From Corynebacterium sp. (GTDB taxonomy: Bacteria > Actinomycetota > Actinomycetes > Mycobacteriales > Mycobacteriaceae), in assembly GCF_030530965.1 (NCBI RefSeq), contig NZ_JAUMTY010000001.1, positions 3,946 through 17,870 of the forward strand: DNA of 13,925 nt. The letters run 5' to 3'. This document shows positions 1 to 6,230 of this stretch, one piece after another (within the stretch, counting starts at the first letter, position 1; the number at the start of each line of letters is the position of its first letter). Below the pieces are notes generated by a model, which worked only from the letters and a program-made list of their open reading frames with translations, was not told the origin of the DNA and searched no databases. Made by a program: the position numbers and the translations under genes.

Positions 1-2757
1 GCCGGGATGTACCGCGCAGGAATAACCGGTACCGCGGCATATACCCAGCTCAAGATGACGTATCGCACGCTGCTGATGCGCATCGCCGCCTCTGATTTGG
101 CCAGCACCATACCGTCCGGGGTCTTTCAGCAATCCCAGCCCGACGGTGATGACCGACGTAGCTCAGCGCGGGCTGGCAATTCAGCAACACACGGGGGAGA
201 GGACGGTAGCGGAGGAGCAGCCTCGGCGTCGCCCAACGAAAAGCGCGCCATGGCCCACCCCATGGGATTCGTCGAGGTCTCGGCCGCATTATCCGATCTC
301 GCCGACGCAGCGCTCACAGCGGCACTCGCGGTAGCCGTCGCCACGGTGTACCCCGACAACAACGCCGTGGATGCCCGGCTGGCGGTCATCGCGATGGGGA
401 AGTGTGGCGCGCGCGAACTGAACTACATCTCCGACGTTGACGTCATCTTCGTAGGTGAGACCGCCGATGCGAAAACAACCCGTGTGGCCAGCGAATTCAT
501 CAAAGTTGGCTCCCGGTGTTTCTTCGAGGTGGATGCGGCCCTCCGCCCCGAAGGCAAAAGTGGGGCGCTCGTGCGCACGCTCGAGAGCCACCTGAGCTAT
601 TACGAACGATGGGCCGATACCTGGGAGTTTCAGGCCCAGCTCAAGGCCCGACCCATGACCGGGGCCATGGATTTAGGCAAAGCCTATGTCCAAGCAATCC
701 AGCCGCGCGTGTGGCAGGCGTCCCAACGCGACTCATTTGTTGACGACACCCAACATATGCGGGGCCGGGTCATCGAGAACATTCCCAAAGAACAACAAGC
801 GCGGGAACTCAAACTCGGCGTCGGTGGCCTGAGGGATGTCGAATTCGCAGTCCAGATGCTGCAGATGGTTCATGGCCGGATCGATGCTGATTTGCGTGTC
901 CGGTCAACAATCAGTGCTCTTCAGGCCCTCATCCGCGGAGGATACGTCGGCCGGGAAGATGGCTCGCAACTCATCGCCTGCTATGAATTCGTGCGGTTGC
1001 TGGAGCACCGGCTTCAGCTGCAGCGGATCAAACGCACACACATGCTGCCCGAGCCCGACGACGAGGATGCACTCCGATGGCTCGCGCGCTCGTGCGGCAT
1101 CGGTTCCACGTCCTCCATGACGAGCATCGAGTCGCTCAAGAAGCTCATCGGGCGAGCATCACGCCAAATTCACAGCCTGCACAACAAACTTTTCTTCCGG
1201 CCACTGCTTAATGCCGTCGCTCTTATCGACGACGAGACCGCGCGACTGTCTCCCGACGCCGCCCGCCGCCAGCTGGCCGTGTTGGGATATCAGTTCCCGG
1301 ACCGCGCGTACGAGCACCTCAAAGCGCTGGCCTCGGGGACAACTCGCAAGGATCGCATCCAAGCGATGCTGCTCCCCACGCTCATGGAGTGGTTGGGCGA
1401 CACCTCCGACCCCGACGCGGGCCTCCTGGCGTACCGCAAACTCTCCGACGTGCTCTACCACGATCCCTGGTTCCTCAGGATGCTCCGGGACGAGGGGATC
1501 GTCGGCCGTCGCCTCATGCACATTTTGGGAACGTCCCCCTACGCCACGGACTTAATCCTGGCCGCGCCGAACGTCGTCAAACTTCTTGGCGACGGCGCCA
1601 ACGGGCCGAAGCTCACGGAGGTCAGCGCGTCCACGGTGACGCGATCCCTCGTCACCACCGCGAGCAGGCACAAAGACCCCGATAAAGCGATTGCCGCGGC
1701 CCGGTCACTGCGTCGAAAAGAATTAGCCCGCATTGCGTGTGCTGATCTGTTGGGGATGATGTCTCTGGCCGACGTGTGCCACAGCTTGTCCCTCGTGTGG
1801 GACGCGGTACTGGAAGCGGCCCTCTACGCGGAGATTCACGGGTGGACGGCCACACACCCCGACGAACCAATCCCGGCGACGATGACCGTGATAGGCATGG
1901 GGCGCCTCGGTGGGGGCGAGTTGGGCTATGGATCCGATGCCGACGTGCTGTTTGTCTGCGAACCCGCCCACGATGACGTGAGCGAGGCAGACGCCGTGAA
2001 ATGGGCCATCGGGATCGGCGACGCTGTGCGACGTCGGCTAGCGAAACCCTCGCAGGACCCCCGCTTGGATGTCGATCTTGACCTCCGCCCCGAGGGCCGT
2101 AACGGCCCGACCGTGCGGACGCTGAACTCGTATCACGCGTACTACGAACGGTGGGGAGAAACCTGGGAAGTGCAGGCGCTGCTGCGCGCAACGTGGATCG
2201 CCGGCGATGAAGACTTAGGCCGCCGCTTCCTCCATATGATCGACAAGTTCCGTTATCCGGAGGGCGGTGTGAGTGATGCGACGGTGAGGGAAGTCCGCCG
2301 CATGAAAGCCCGCGTCGATGAAGAGCGCCTTCCCCGTGGGGCCAACCGCAACACCCACACGAAACTGGGCCGCGGTGCATTGACCGACATTGAATGGACA
2401 GTGCAGTTGCTCACGCTCCAACACGCGCACGAGTACCCGGAGCTGCACAACACGTCCACGATGGCGACTCTTCGCGCTATCGAAAACGTCGGGCTGCTTG
2501 AGCCCGAGGACTGTGAAACCCTCCGCACCGCATGGCAAACGGCGACGAAAGCGCGCAACGCCCTTGTCTTGGTACGCGGAAAGCGGACCGATCAGCTACC
2601 CGAGCCGGGTGCTGCGCTGGCACACACAGCTGGTGCCGCAGGGTGGGAACCCGAGCACTACCAGGAGTTTTTGGACAACTACTTGAAAGTTACCCGCCAA
2701 GCGAGGAAAGTAATCGATCGGGTCTTCTGGGGGGAGGATGAGTTTATGCATCGCTGA
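1..2757 (+). CDS. glnE: Glutamine synthetase adenylyltransferase / adenylyl-removing enzyme GlnE (5'-truncated by window edge)
   Basis: GlnE adds AMP to, and removes it from, the regulatory tyrosine of glutamine synthetase. Two nucleotidyltransferase units are visible, each with the G-x-D-x-D type signature. The first is GARELNYISDVDVIFV, with aspartates at codons 433-435 and 439-441 (residues 143 and 145 counting from the ATG at 7). The second is GGGELGYGSDADVLFV, with aspartates at 1936-1938 and 1942-1944 (residues 644 and 646). Each is followed by the matching LRPEG...YYERW.(D/E)TWE block. The frame is open to base 1 and the ATG at 7 falls inside conserved sequence, so it is not the real start; about 130 or more N-terminal residues probably lie outside the window. 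Both active sites look intact. A low-complexity insert occupies about residues 41-86. The TGA is at 2755-2757. Its substrate GlnA (Tyr406) is encoded further along this window. Confidence 0.96.
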   Translation, partial: AGMYRAGITGTAAYTQLKMTYRTLLMRIAASDLASTIPSGVFQQSQPDGDDRRSSARAGNSATHGGEDGSGGAASASPNEKRAMAHPMGFVEVSAALSDLADAALTAALAVAVATVYPDNNAVDARLAVIAMGKCGARELNYISDVDVIFVGETADAKTTRVASEFIKVGSRCFFEVDAALRPEGKSGALVRTLESHLSYYERWADTWEFQAQLKARPMTGAMDLGKAYVQAIQPRVWQASQRDSFVDDTQHMRGRVIENIPKEQQARELKLGVGGLRDVEFAVQMLQMVHGRIDADLRVRSTISALQALIRGGYVGREDGSQLIACYEFVRLLEHRLQLQRIKRTHMLPEPDDEDALRWLARSCGIGSTSSMTSIESLKKLIGRASRQIHSLHNKLFFRPLLNAVALIDDETARLSPDAARRQLAVLGYQFPDRAYEHLKALASGTTRKDRIQAMLLPTLMEWLGDTSDPDAGLLAYRKLSDVLYHDPWFLRMLRDEGIVGRRLMHILGTSPYATDLILAAPNVVKLLGDGANGPKLTEVSASTVTRSLVTTASRHKDPDKAIAAARSLRRKELARIACADLLGMMSLADVCHSLSLVWDAVLEAALYAEIHGWTATHPDEPIPATMTVIGMGRLGGGELGYGSDADVLFVCEPAHDDVSEADAVKWAIGIGDAVRRRLAKPSQDPRLDVDLDLRPEGRNGPTVRTLNSYHAYYERWGETWEVQALLRATWIAGDEDLGRRFLHMIDKFRYPEGGVSDATVREVRRMKARVDEERLPRGANRNTHTKLGRGALTDIEWTVQLLTLQHAHEYPELHNTSTMATLRAIENVGLLEPEDCETLRTAWQTATKARNALVLVRGKRTDQLPEPGAALAHTAGAAGWEPEHYQEFLDNYLKVTRQARKVIDRVFWGEDEFMHR
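127..264 (+). other. Low-complexity hydrophilic insert within GlnE
   Basis: Residues about 41-86 of the visible GlnE frame (Gln, Gly, Ser, Ala and Asp rich, with a GGEDGSGGAASAS core) separate the helical segment ending RIAASDLAS from the one starting FVEVSAALSDLADAALTAAL. In GlnE proteins I can recall these two helices are nearly adjacent. The stretch has no hydrophobic core and stays in frame, so it is probably a disordered loop, not a frameshift. Confidence 0.55.
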
Positions 2758-2804
2758 GTCCCCGTCAGAGGAATCGTAAGAGCGATAAATGTCACGGCGT
2801 GGAG

Positions 2805-2835
2805 TTGTCGACAGGTGTCGCGGATTCGTTAGAGT
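2805..2835 (+). promoter_or_regulatory. Candidate promoter of the GtrA gene
   Basis: A TTGTCG -35-like hexamer (2805-2810) and a TAGAGT -10-like hexamer (2830-2835, fits TANANT) are 19 bp apart in the 144-bp gap after glnE. The -35 overlaps the 8-bp palindrome TGTCGACA (2806-2813). Spacing is slightly long, so the call is tentative. Confidence 0.35.
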
Positions 2836-2892
2836 ATCCATGTCTGGCCGGGCCTGGCCGGCGCATGCAGGACATGAGTGACAAAATAGTAC

Positions 2893-2896
2893 GGAG
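2893..2896 (+). promoter_or_regulatory. Ribosome binding site deciding the GTG start of the GtrA gene
   Basis: GGAG ends 5 nt before GTG at 2902. An ATG at 2900 overlaps this start but is in another frame and does not encode the membrane protein, so GTG 2902 is chosen. Confidence 0.55.
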
Positions 2897-2901
2897 TTAA
2901 T

Positions 2902-3513
2902 GTGGGCGAGCGATCATCGATCGTGATTTCCCGGTACGGGAACACACTTATCCAGTTCATCAAGTTTGGGCTGGTCGGCGGCTCGGGAGTCATCGTGAAC
3001 ATGGTGGCTCTGGTGATCGCGAACAAGCTCTTCGGCTGGGGGTTTGATGTCACACCACATGACACCGTGCTCAACCTTCTAGGAACCCGCTTCCACCTGC
3101 GCTGGTACCACATTTTCGCAACCATCGCGTTCGTCGTGGCAAACACCTGGAATTTCCAAATCAACCGCTGGTGGACGTTCAAGTCTCATGGCCACGGCCG
3201 CTGGCTCCGTGAATTCCTGGCCTTCTTTGCTGTCGGCCTGCTGAGCTGGGTGGTCTCGCAAATTGTGATGACCCTCCTGATGAACCCGACCTCCCCGCTG
3301 GAACTCTCACCCCGAATTTTCGACAGCTCCACCGGGCTCCGAAACCAACTGTATTGGGCCAACCTGATCGGCATTTTTGTGGCCATGCCCGTGAACTTTG
3401 TGGTCAACAAACTGTGGACATTCAAAGCTGTCCGCGTCTCCCGCGTGCCCGACAAGTATGAATTGTTGACTGAAAAACAACTCCGTGACCGGGAGCTATC
3501 CCGCAAAAGCTAA
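2902..3513 (+). CDS. GtrA-family integral membrane protein
   Basis: A 203-residue protein with four predicted membrane helices at about residues 20-42, 68-84, 104-127 and 150-172. The family hallmark N-x3-N-x-(W/L)-W-T-F occurs twice: N84-F-Q-I-N88 followed by WTF (91-93), and N165-F-V-V-N169 followed by WTF (172-174). This reflects the internal two-helix duplication of the family. GtrA proteins are known or proposed to move polyprenyl-phosphate-linked sugars across the membrane or to support cell-surface glycosylation; some actinobacterial members act in arabinan precursor supply. No glycosyltransferase gene lies beside it here, so the substrate cannot be inferred. Translation starts at GTG. 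The TAA stop (3511-3513) overlaps the stop of the convergent MarR gene by 3 bases. The short basic C-terminal tail after helix 4 should be cytoplasmic. Confidence 0.88.
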   Translation: MGERSSIVISRYGNTLIQFIKFGLVGGSGVIVNMVALVIANKLFGWGFDVTPHDTVLNLLGTRFHLRWYHIFATIAFVVANTWNFQINRWWTFKSHGHGRWLREFLAFFAVGLLSWVVSQIVMTLLMNPTSPLELSPRIFDSSTGLRNQLYWANLIGIFVAMPVNFVVNKLWTFKAVRVSRVPDKYELLTEKQLRDRELSRKS

Positions 3514-4025
3514 GCTTGCGTGGTCTCCGCTGGCGGACATGCACACGTGGGTATATCGGGATTGTTGGTGTGGATAGCGTTAAGAAGCCGATCGAAAACA
3601 CCCGAGAGATAGTCGACGTCGCCATCCTCTAATTGTGCGAAAAGATTCTTGCGCACAGTGTCGACGTGACCGGGAGCGACGTGCTCAATAGCCTTTCGGC
3701 CCTTATCGGTGACAGAGACGACAGAAGCGCGCCCGTCGTGAGGGTCGTCGTTACGAATAACGAGGCCACGTTTCTGCATCCTGCTGACCTGATGTGACAG
3801 TCGGCTGCGCTCCCACAGCATACGGTCGGCCAGAAGTGTGACGCGGAGTTCCCCGTCGGGCGCTTCGCTTAAATTGACGAGGACCTCAAAGTCTGCGAGG
3901 GACAGATCGCCCTCGTTATGTAGTTGCCGGGCGATCACCGTATTGAGTTCATCATGAAATCGTAAGAACGATCGCCAGACGTGTTGTTGCTGCGGGCTCA
4001 GCCAGATCGCGGAAGAATCGGACAT
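3510..4025 (-). CDS. MarR-family transcriptional regulator with a C-terminal Cys-x-Cys
   Basis: A 171-residue winged-helix protein. N-terminal helices (about 10-36) lead into LSLADFEVLVNLSEAPDG, then the recognition helix ERSRLSHQVSRMQKRGLV (residues 72-89) and a wing with DPHDGRASVVSVTDKG (about 94-109). C-terminal helices that form the dimer interface follow (about 115-151). The DxRxxxVxLTxxG type wing is typical of MarR proteins. The only two cysteines are C161 and C163 in a short proline-rich tail, which could be a redox or metal-sensing feature (inference). The gene is divergent from pqo across 360 bp, so pqo and marR itself are the natural candidate targets. The ATG start has no Shine-Dalgarno but has TATGAT 6 nt upstream, suggesting a leaderless mRNA. 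Confidence 0.88.
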   Translation of the reverse strand: MSDSSAIWLSPQQQHVWRSFLRFHDELNTVIARQLHNEGDLSLADFEVLVNLSEAPDGELRVTLLADRMLWERSRLSHQVSRMQKRGLVIRNDDPHDGRASVVSVTDKGRKAIEHVAPGHVDTVRKNLFAQLEDGDVDYLSGVFDRLLNAIHTNNPDIPTCACPPAETTQA

Positions 4026-4031
4026 GTTGTC

Positions 4032-4037
4032 ATCATA
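4032..4037 (-). promoter_or_regulatory. -10 element for a leaderless marR transcript
   Basis: On the minus strand TATGAT is followed by six bases (GACAAC) and then the ATG of the MarR gene, placing the expected transcription start on or next to the A of the start codon. No convincing -35 is seen. Confidence 0.45.
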
Positions 4038-4108
4038 CGGTGTAGTAGGTGGCGTTCGCTGTGTAAGTCTGGGCTAGGGTCCGCGCGAGGTCTCTCGGTG
4101 AAAGTCAC

Positions 4109-4162
4109 ATTGAATATAGCCATGTTAGGTAGGTCTCAATTGAATGTTATTCGCGCAGGTAG
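4109..4162 (+). repeat. Two-copy direct repeat ATTGAAT-N11-AGGTAG
   Basis: ATTGAAT at 4109-4115 is followed after exactly 11 bases by AGGTAG at 4127-4132. The same pair, with the same 11-base gap, recurs at 4139-4145 and 4157-4162. The two copies are offset by exactly 30 bp, about three helical turns, so they face the same side of the DNA. The 11-bp interiors are unrelated. The second copy includes the palindrome TCAATTGA (4136-4143). The position between divergent marR and pqo suggests an operator. Confidence 0.6.
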
Positions 4163-4212
4163 ATAGGTAAAATGCACCTTTGTTAGTTGATGTATCATAA
4201 ATAGCGGTGTGT

Positions 4213-4230
4213 ACGCGCGGTGAAGCGCGT
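4213..4230 (+). repeat. Perfect inverted repeat in the pqo leader region
   Basis: ACGCGC, a six-base loop GGTGAA and GCGCGT form a perfect 6-bp stem. It lies just downstream of the AT-rich TATCAT segment. It could be a dyad operator or a leader hairpin. Confidence 0.55.
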
Positions 4231-4306
4231 TGCTCTCTATGTGGCAAGGGGAGTAGACACAGTATCGCGAACGGTTTACCCGGGCTGATCTTTCGATACA
4301 TCCTCC

Positions 4307-4396
4307 ATGGAGACCTGTGGGGATCCTTGGAGATCTCAAGCTTGTGGTACCTCAGAAAGTGTTAAGAACCTTAGGAAGGTAATTAATGGCACGTAA
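4307..4396 (+). CDS. Possible 29-residue upstream ORF overlapping the pqo start
   Basis: ATG at 4307 opens a frame of 29 codons that ends at TAA 4394-4396, ten bases inside pqo and in a different frame. The peptide begins METCGDPWRSQAC and ends KVINGT. It has no Shine-Dalgarno and no family resemblance that I recognise. Ribosomes on it would pass through the hairpin hiding the pqo start, so it could act in translational coupling. It may equally be a chance ORF. Confidence 0.2.
   Translation: METCGDPWRSQACGTSESVKNLRKVINGT
4361..4387 (+). promoter_or_regulatory. Hairpin sequestering the pqo ribosome site and start codon
   Basis: ACCTT (4368-4372) pairs with AAGGT (4376-4380) over the three-base loop AGG. 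Below a 2x2 internal loop (4366-4367 against 4381-4382), TTAA (4362-4365) pairs with TTAA (4383-4386), and G4361 can wobble with T4387. The Shine-Dalgarno AGGAAGG (4373-4379, 6 nt before ATG 4386) and the first two bases of the start codon are both inside the structure. Confidence 0.5.
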
Positions 4397-6143
4397 TGTC
4401 GCAGAACAGCTAGTAGATGCCCTAGAAAAGCAGGGCGTTAGCAGAGTGTTCGGCTTGGTGGGCGACAGTCTTAACCCGATTGTTGACGCTATCCGGCAAA
4501 GTTCAATCGAGTGGGTTCACTGCTATAACGAGGAGTCTGCTGCTTTCGCGGCCGGCGCCCACTCCGTCGTTACCGGTGAGCTCTCCGTGTGTGCTGGATC
4601 GTGTGGTCCGGGTAATACACACATGATTCAGGGGCTGTACGACGCTCACCGCAACGGTGGGAAGGTCTTGGCCCTCGCTAGCCAGATCCCGTCGAAGGAA
4701 ATCGGTTCCGGTTTCTTCCAAGAGACGCACCCCGAGAAGCTTTTTGAAGAATGCTCTGGGTACTGCGAATTGGTGAACTCCGCTGCTCAGGCGGGTCGCT
4801 GTATTCACGCCGCTATCCAGTCGACCTTGGCTGGCCACGGTGTGTCCGTCGTGTCCTTCCCGGGTGACATCTCCATGCAGGAGGCTGTGGAGACCCCGTC
4901 GCTGGAAGGCAACTTCTCGGTGCAGAACGGGGAAGTACACCCCAGCCGGAAGCAGCTCCGCGACCTTGCCGATGCCATCAACAAGGCTGACAAGGTGACG
5001 ATGTTCGGCGGTATCGGTTGCGCCGGTGCTCGCGATGAGCTCTTCGCCGTCGCGGAGAAGATTAAATCGCCTGTCGGCCACTCGTACGCCGGTAAGGAAG
5101 TTCTGCACTACGACAACCCGTATGACGTCGGTATGTCCGGCCTCCTCGGTTACGGTGCATGTACTGCAGCATTCGACAACGCTGACCTCTTGATCTTGGT
5201 CGGTACCGACTTCCCGTACACCGACTTCTTGCCGACGACGCCCACCGCGCAGATCGACATTAACGGTGCTCACATTGGTCGACGCACCCACGTCGAGTAC
5301 CCGGTTGTTGGTGACGTGAAGTCCACCATGGCGGAGCTGCTCCCGCTTTTGAAGGAAAAGACCGACCGCAGCTTCCTCGATTCCATGCTGAAGAAGCAGC
5401 AGCGGAACCTGAAGCACGTCATCTCTGCGTACACCAAGAACGTCTCCAAGCACACGCCGATTCACCCCGAATTCTTGGCGTACAACCTGGACGATCTTGC
5501 CGACGACGACGCCATCTTCACGGCCGACACCGGTATGTGCAATGTGTGGCACGCACGCTACATCATGGCCGGCCCGAACCGTCGTCTGCTGGCGTCCTAC
5601 CGCCACGGGACCATGGCGAACGCCTTGCCGCAGGCGATCGGCGCCCAGGCTGCGGATCGTAAGCGCCAGGTCATTTCGATGTCCGGCGATGGTGGGCTCT
5701 CCATGCTGATGGGTGAGCTGTTGACCGTGAAGCTCCACCAGCTGCCCATCAAGATGGTGGTCTTCAACAACTCCACGCTGGGCATGGTCAAGCTCGAAAT
5801 GATGGTCCAGGGTATCCCCGATTTCGGAACCGACCACGCGAAGTTCAATTACGCTGACATTGCCCGCGCGGTGGGAATCAAGTCCTACCGTGTGGAGGAT
5901 CCGAAGGACGTTCGCTCGACGCTGCAAGAGGCGCTGGCCCACCCGGGTCCGGTGTTGATCGATGTCCAGACCGATCCGAACGCGCTGTCGATCCCGCCGG
6001 ACATCTCCCTGGAGCAGGTGAGCGGCTTCACCAAGGCTGCTGTTCGTACTGTGCTCGACGGTGGTGTCGGCAAGATGATTAACATCGCGAACTCGAACCT
6101 GCGTAATATTCCTCGTCCTTCCGGATTTAAGGGAATTGGCTAG
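4386..6143 (+). CDS. pqo: Pyruvate:quinone oxidoreductase (pyruvate oxidase, EC 1.2.5.1)
   Basis: This peripheral membrane flavoprotein decarboxylates pyruvate to acetate and CO2 and passes electrons to the quinone pool. At 585 residues it has normal length and three domains: the pyrimidine-binding domain (about 1-180), the FAD-type middle domain (about 185-340) and the pyrophosphate-binding domain (about 355-535). The catalytic glutamate is E49 in CYNEESAAFAAGA. The ThDP/Mg motif is GDG at 434-436, then 24 residues, then NN at 461-462. CGPGN, EIGSGFFQETHPE and RHGTMANALPQAIGA are characteristic of the PoxB/Pqo branch and distinguish it from acetolactate synthase. The C-terminal segment DGGVGKMINIANSNLRNIP matches the amphipathic lipid-binding peptide of the family. 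Codon use is much more restricted than in glnE (GGT, TCC, AAG, AAC preferred), implying high expression. Shine-Dalgarno AGGAAGG supports ATG 4386. The divergent MarR gene is the obvious regulator candidate. Confidence 0.95.
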   Translation: MARNVAEQLVDALEKQGVSRVFGLVGDSLNPIVDAIRQSSIEWVHCYNEESAAFAAGAHSVVTGELSVCAGSCGPGNTHMIQGLYDAHRNGGKVLALASQIPSKEIGSGFFQETHPEKLFEECSGYCELVNSAAQAGRCIHAAIQSTLAGHGVSVVSFPGDISMQEAVETPSLEGNFSVQNGEVHPSRKQLRDLADAINKADKVTMFGGIGCAGARDELFAVAEKIKSPVGHSYAGKEVLHYDNPYDVGMSGLLGYGACTAAFDNADLLILVGTDFPYTDFLPTTPTAQIDINGAHIGRRTHVEYPVVGDVKSTMAELLPLLKEKTDRSFLDSMLKKQQRNLKHVISAYTKNVSKHTPIHPEFLAYNLDDLADDDAIFTADTGMCNVWHARYIMAGPNRRLLASYRHGTMANALPQAIGAQAADRKRQVISMSGDGGLSMLMGELLTVKLHQLPIKMVVFNNSTLGMVKLEMMVQGIPDFGTDHAKFNYADIARAVGIKSYRVEDPKDVRSTLQEALAHPGPVLIDVQTDPNALSIPPDISLEQVSGFTKAAVRTVLDGGVGKMINIANSNLRNIPRPSGFKGIG

Positions 6144-6158
6144 TCACGGAATTGGCTA
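6132..6158 (+). repeat. 16-bp-period tandem repeat across the pqo stop codon
   Basis: GGAATTGGCTA at 6132-6142 recurs exactly at 6148-6158. The first copy supplies the first two bases of the pqo TAG stop (6141-6143). It looks like a recent short duplication at the gene end. Confidence 0.6.
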
Positions 6159-6173
6159 CATTTCGTTTAATTT

Positions 6174-6193
6174 CCCGATGAATCTGCATCGGG
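6174..6193 (+). terminator. Candidate pqo transcription terminator hairpin
   Basis: CCCGATG, the loop AATCTG and CATCGGG form a perfect 7-bp stem 30 bp after the pqo stop. It lacks a good T run on either strand (GCATGGTTTAAC follows on plus), so it may be a poor intrinsic terminator or only a 3' stabilising hairpin. Confidence 0.45.
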
Positions 6194-6217
6194 GCATGGT
6201 TTAACGCCACAGTCGGC

Positions 6218-6223
6218 TAGGCT
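6218..6223 (+). promoter_or_regulatory. -10 element for a leaderless thrC transcript
   Basis: TAGGCT is followed by seven bases (GGATCAG) and the GTG start of thrC. There is no good Shine-Dalgarno, so a transcript beginning at the GTG is plausible. Confidence 0.4.
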
Positions 6224-6230
6224 GGATCAG

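Larger units (their letters stand above)
4026..4385. promoter_or_regulatory. Divergent marR-pqo control region and pqo leader
   Basis: These 360 bp hold no protein gene of normal size. Reading left to right: the marR -10 (4032-4037); a phased direct repeat (4109-4162); an AT-rich stretch with TATCAT at 4193-4198, the best-placed but weak -10 candidate for pqo; an 18-bp inverted repeat (4213-4230); a cluster of perfect palindromes (4265-4351); a 29-codon upstream ORF (4307-4396); and a hairpin covering the pqo ribosome site. If pqo is transcribed from near 4200, its leader would be about 180 nt long. I do not recognise a known riboswitch class. Confidence 0.6.

Noticed and set aside
1652..2380. 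242-codon open frame antisense to glnE
   Set aside because: Composition is Arg/Ser/Pro-rich, typical of a shadow of a GC-rich gene, and glnE domains in this interval are unmistakable.
4098..4108. GlxR (cAMP-type) site at GTGA-AAG-TCAC
   Set aside because: The spacer is 3 bp, whereas GlxR/CRP sites need 6 bp between TGTGA and TCACA half-sites.
4200..4385. Riboswitch or T-box in the long pqo leader
   Set aside because: No conserved core of a class I know (no T-box TGGNACC with a specifier loop, no SAM, TPP or glycine core) could be identified; only simple hairpins are supported.
4503..5942. 479-codon open frame antisense to pqo
   Set aside because: It lies wholly inside pqo, its translation is rich in Arg, Gly, Val and His without any family resemblance, and long antisense frames arise from the restricted codon use of highly expressed genes.
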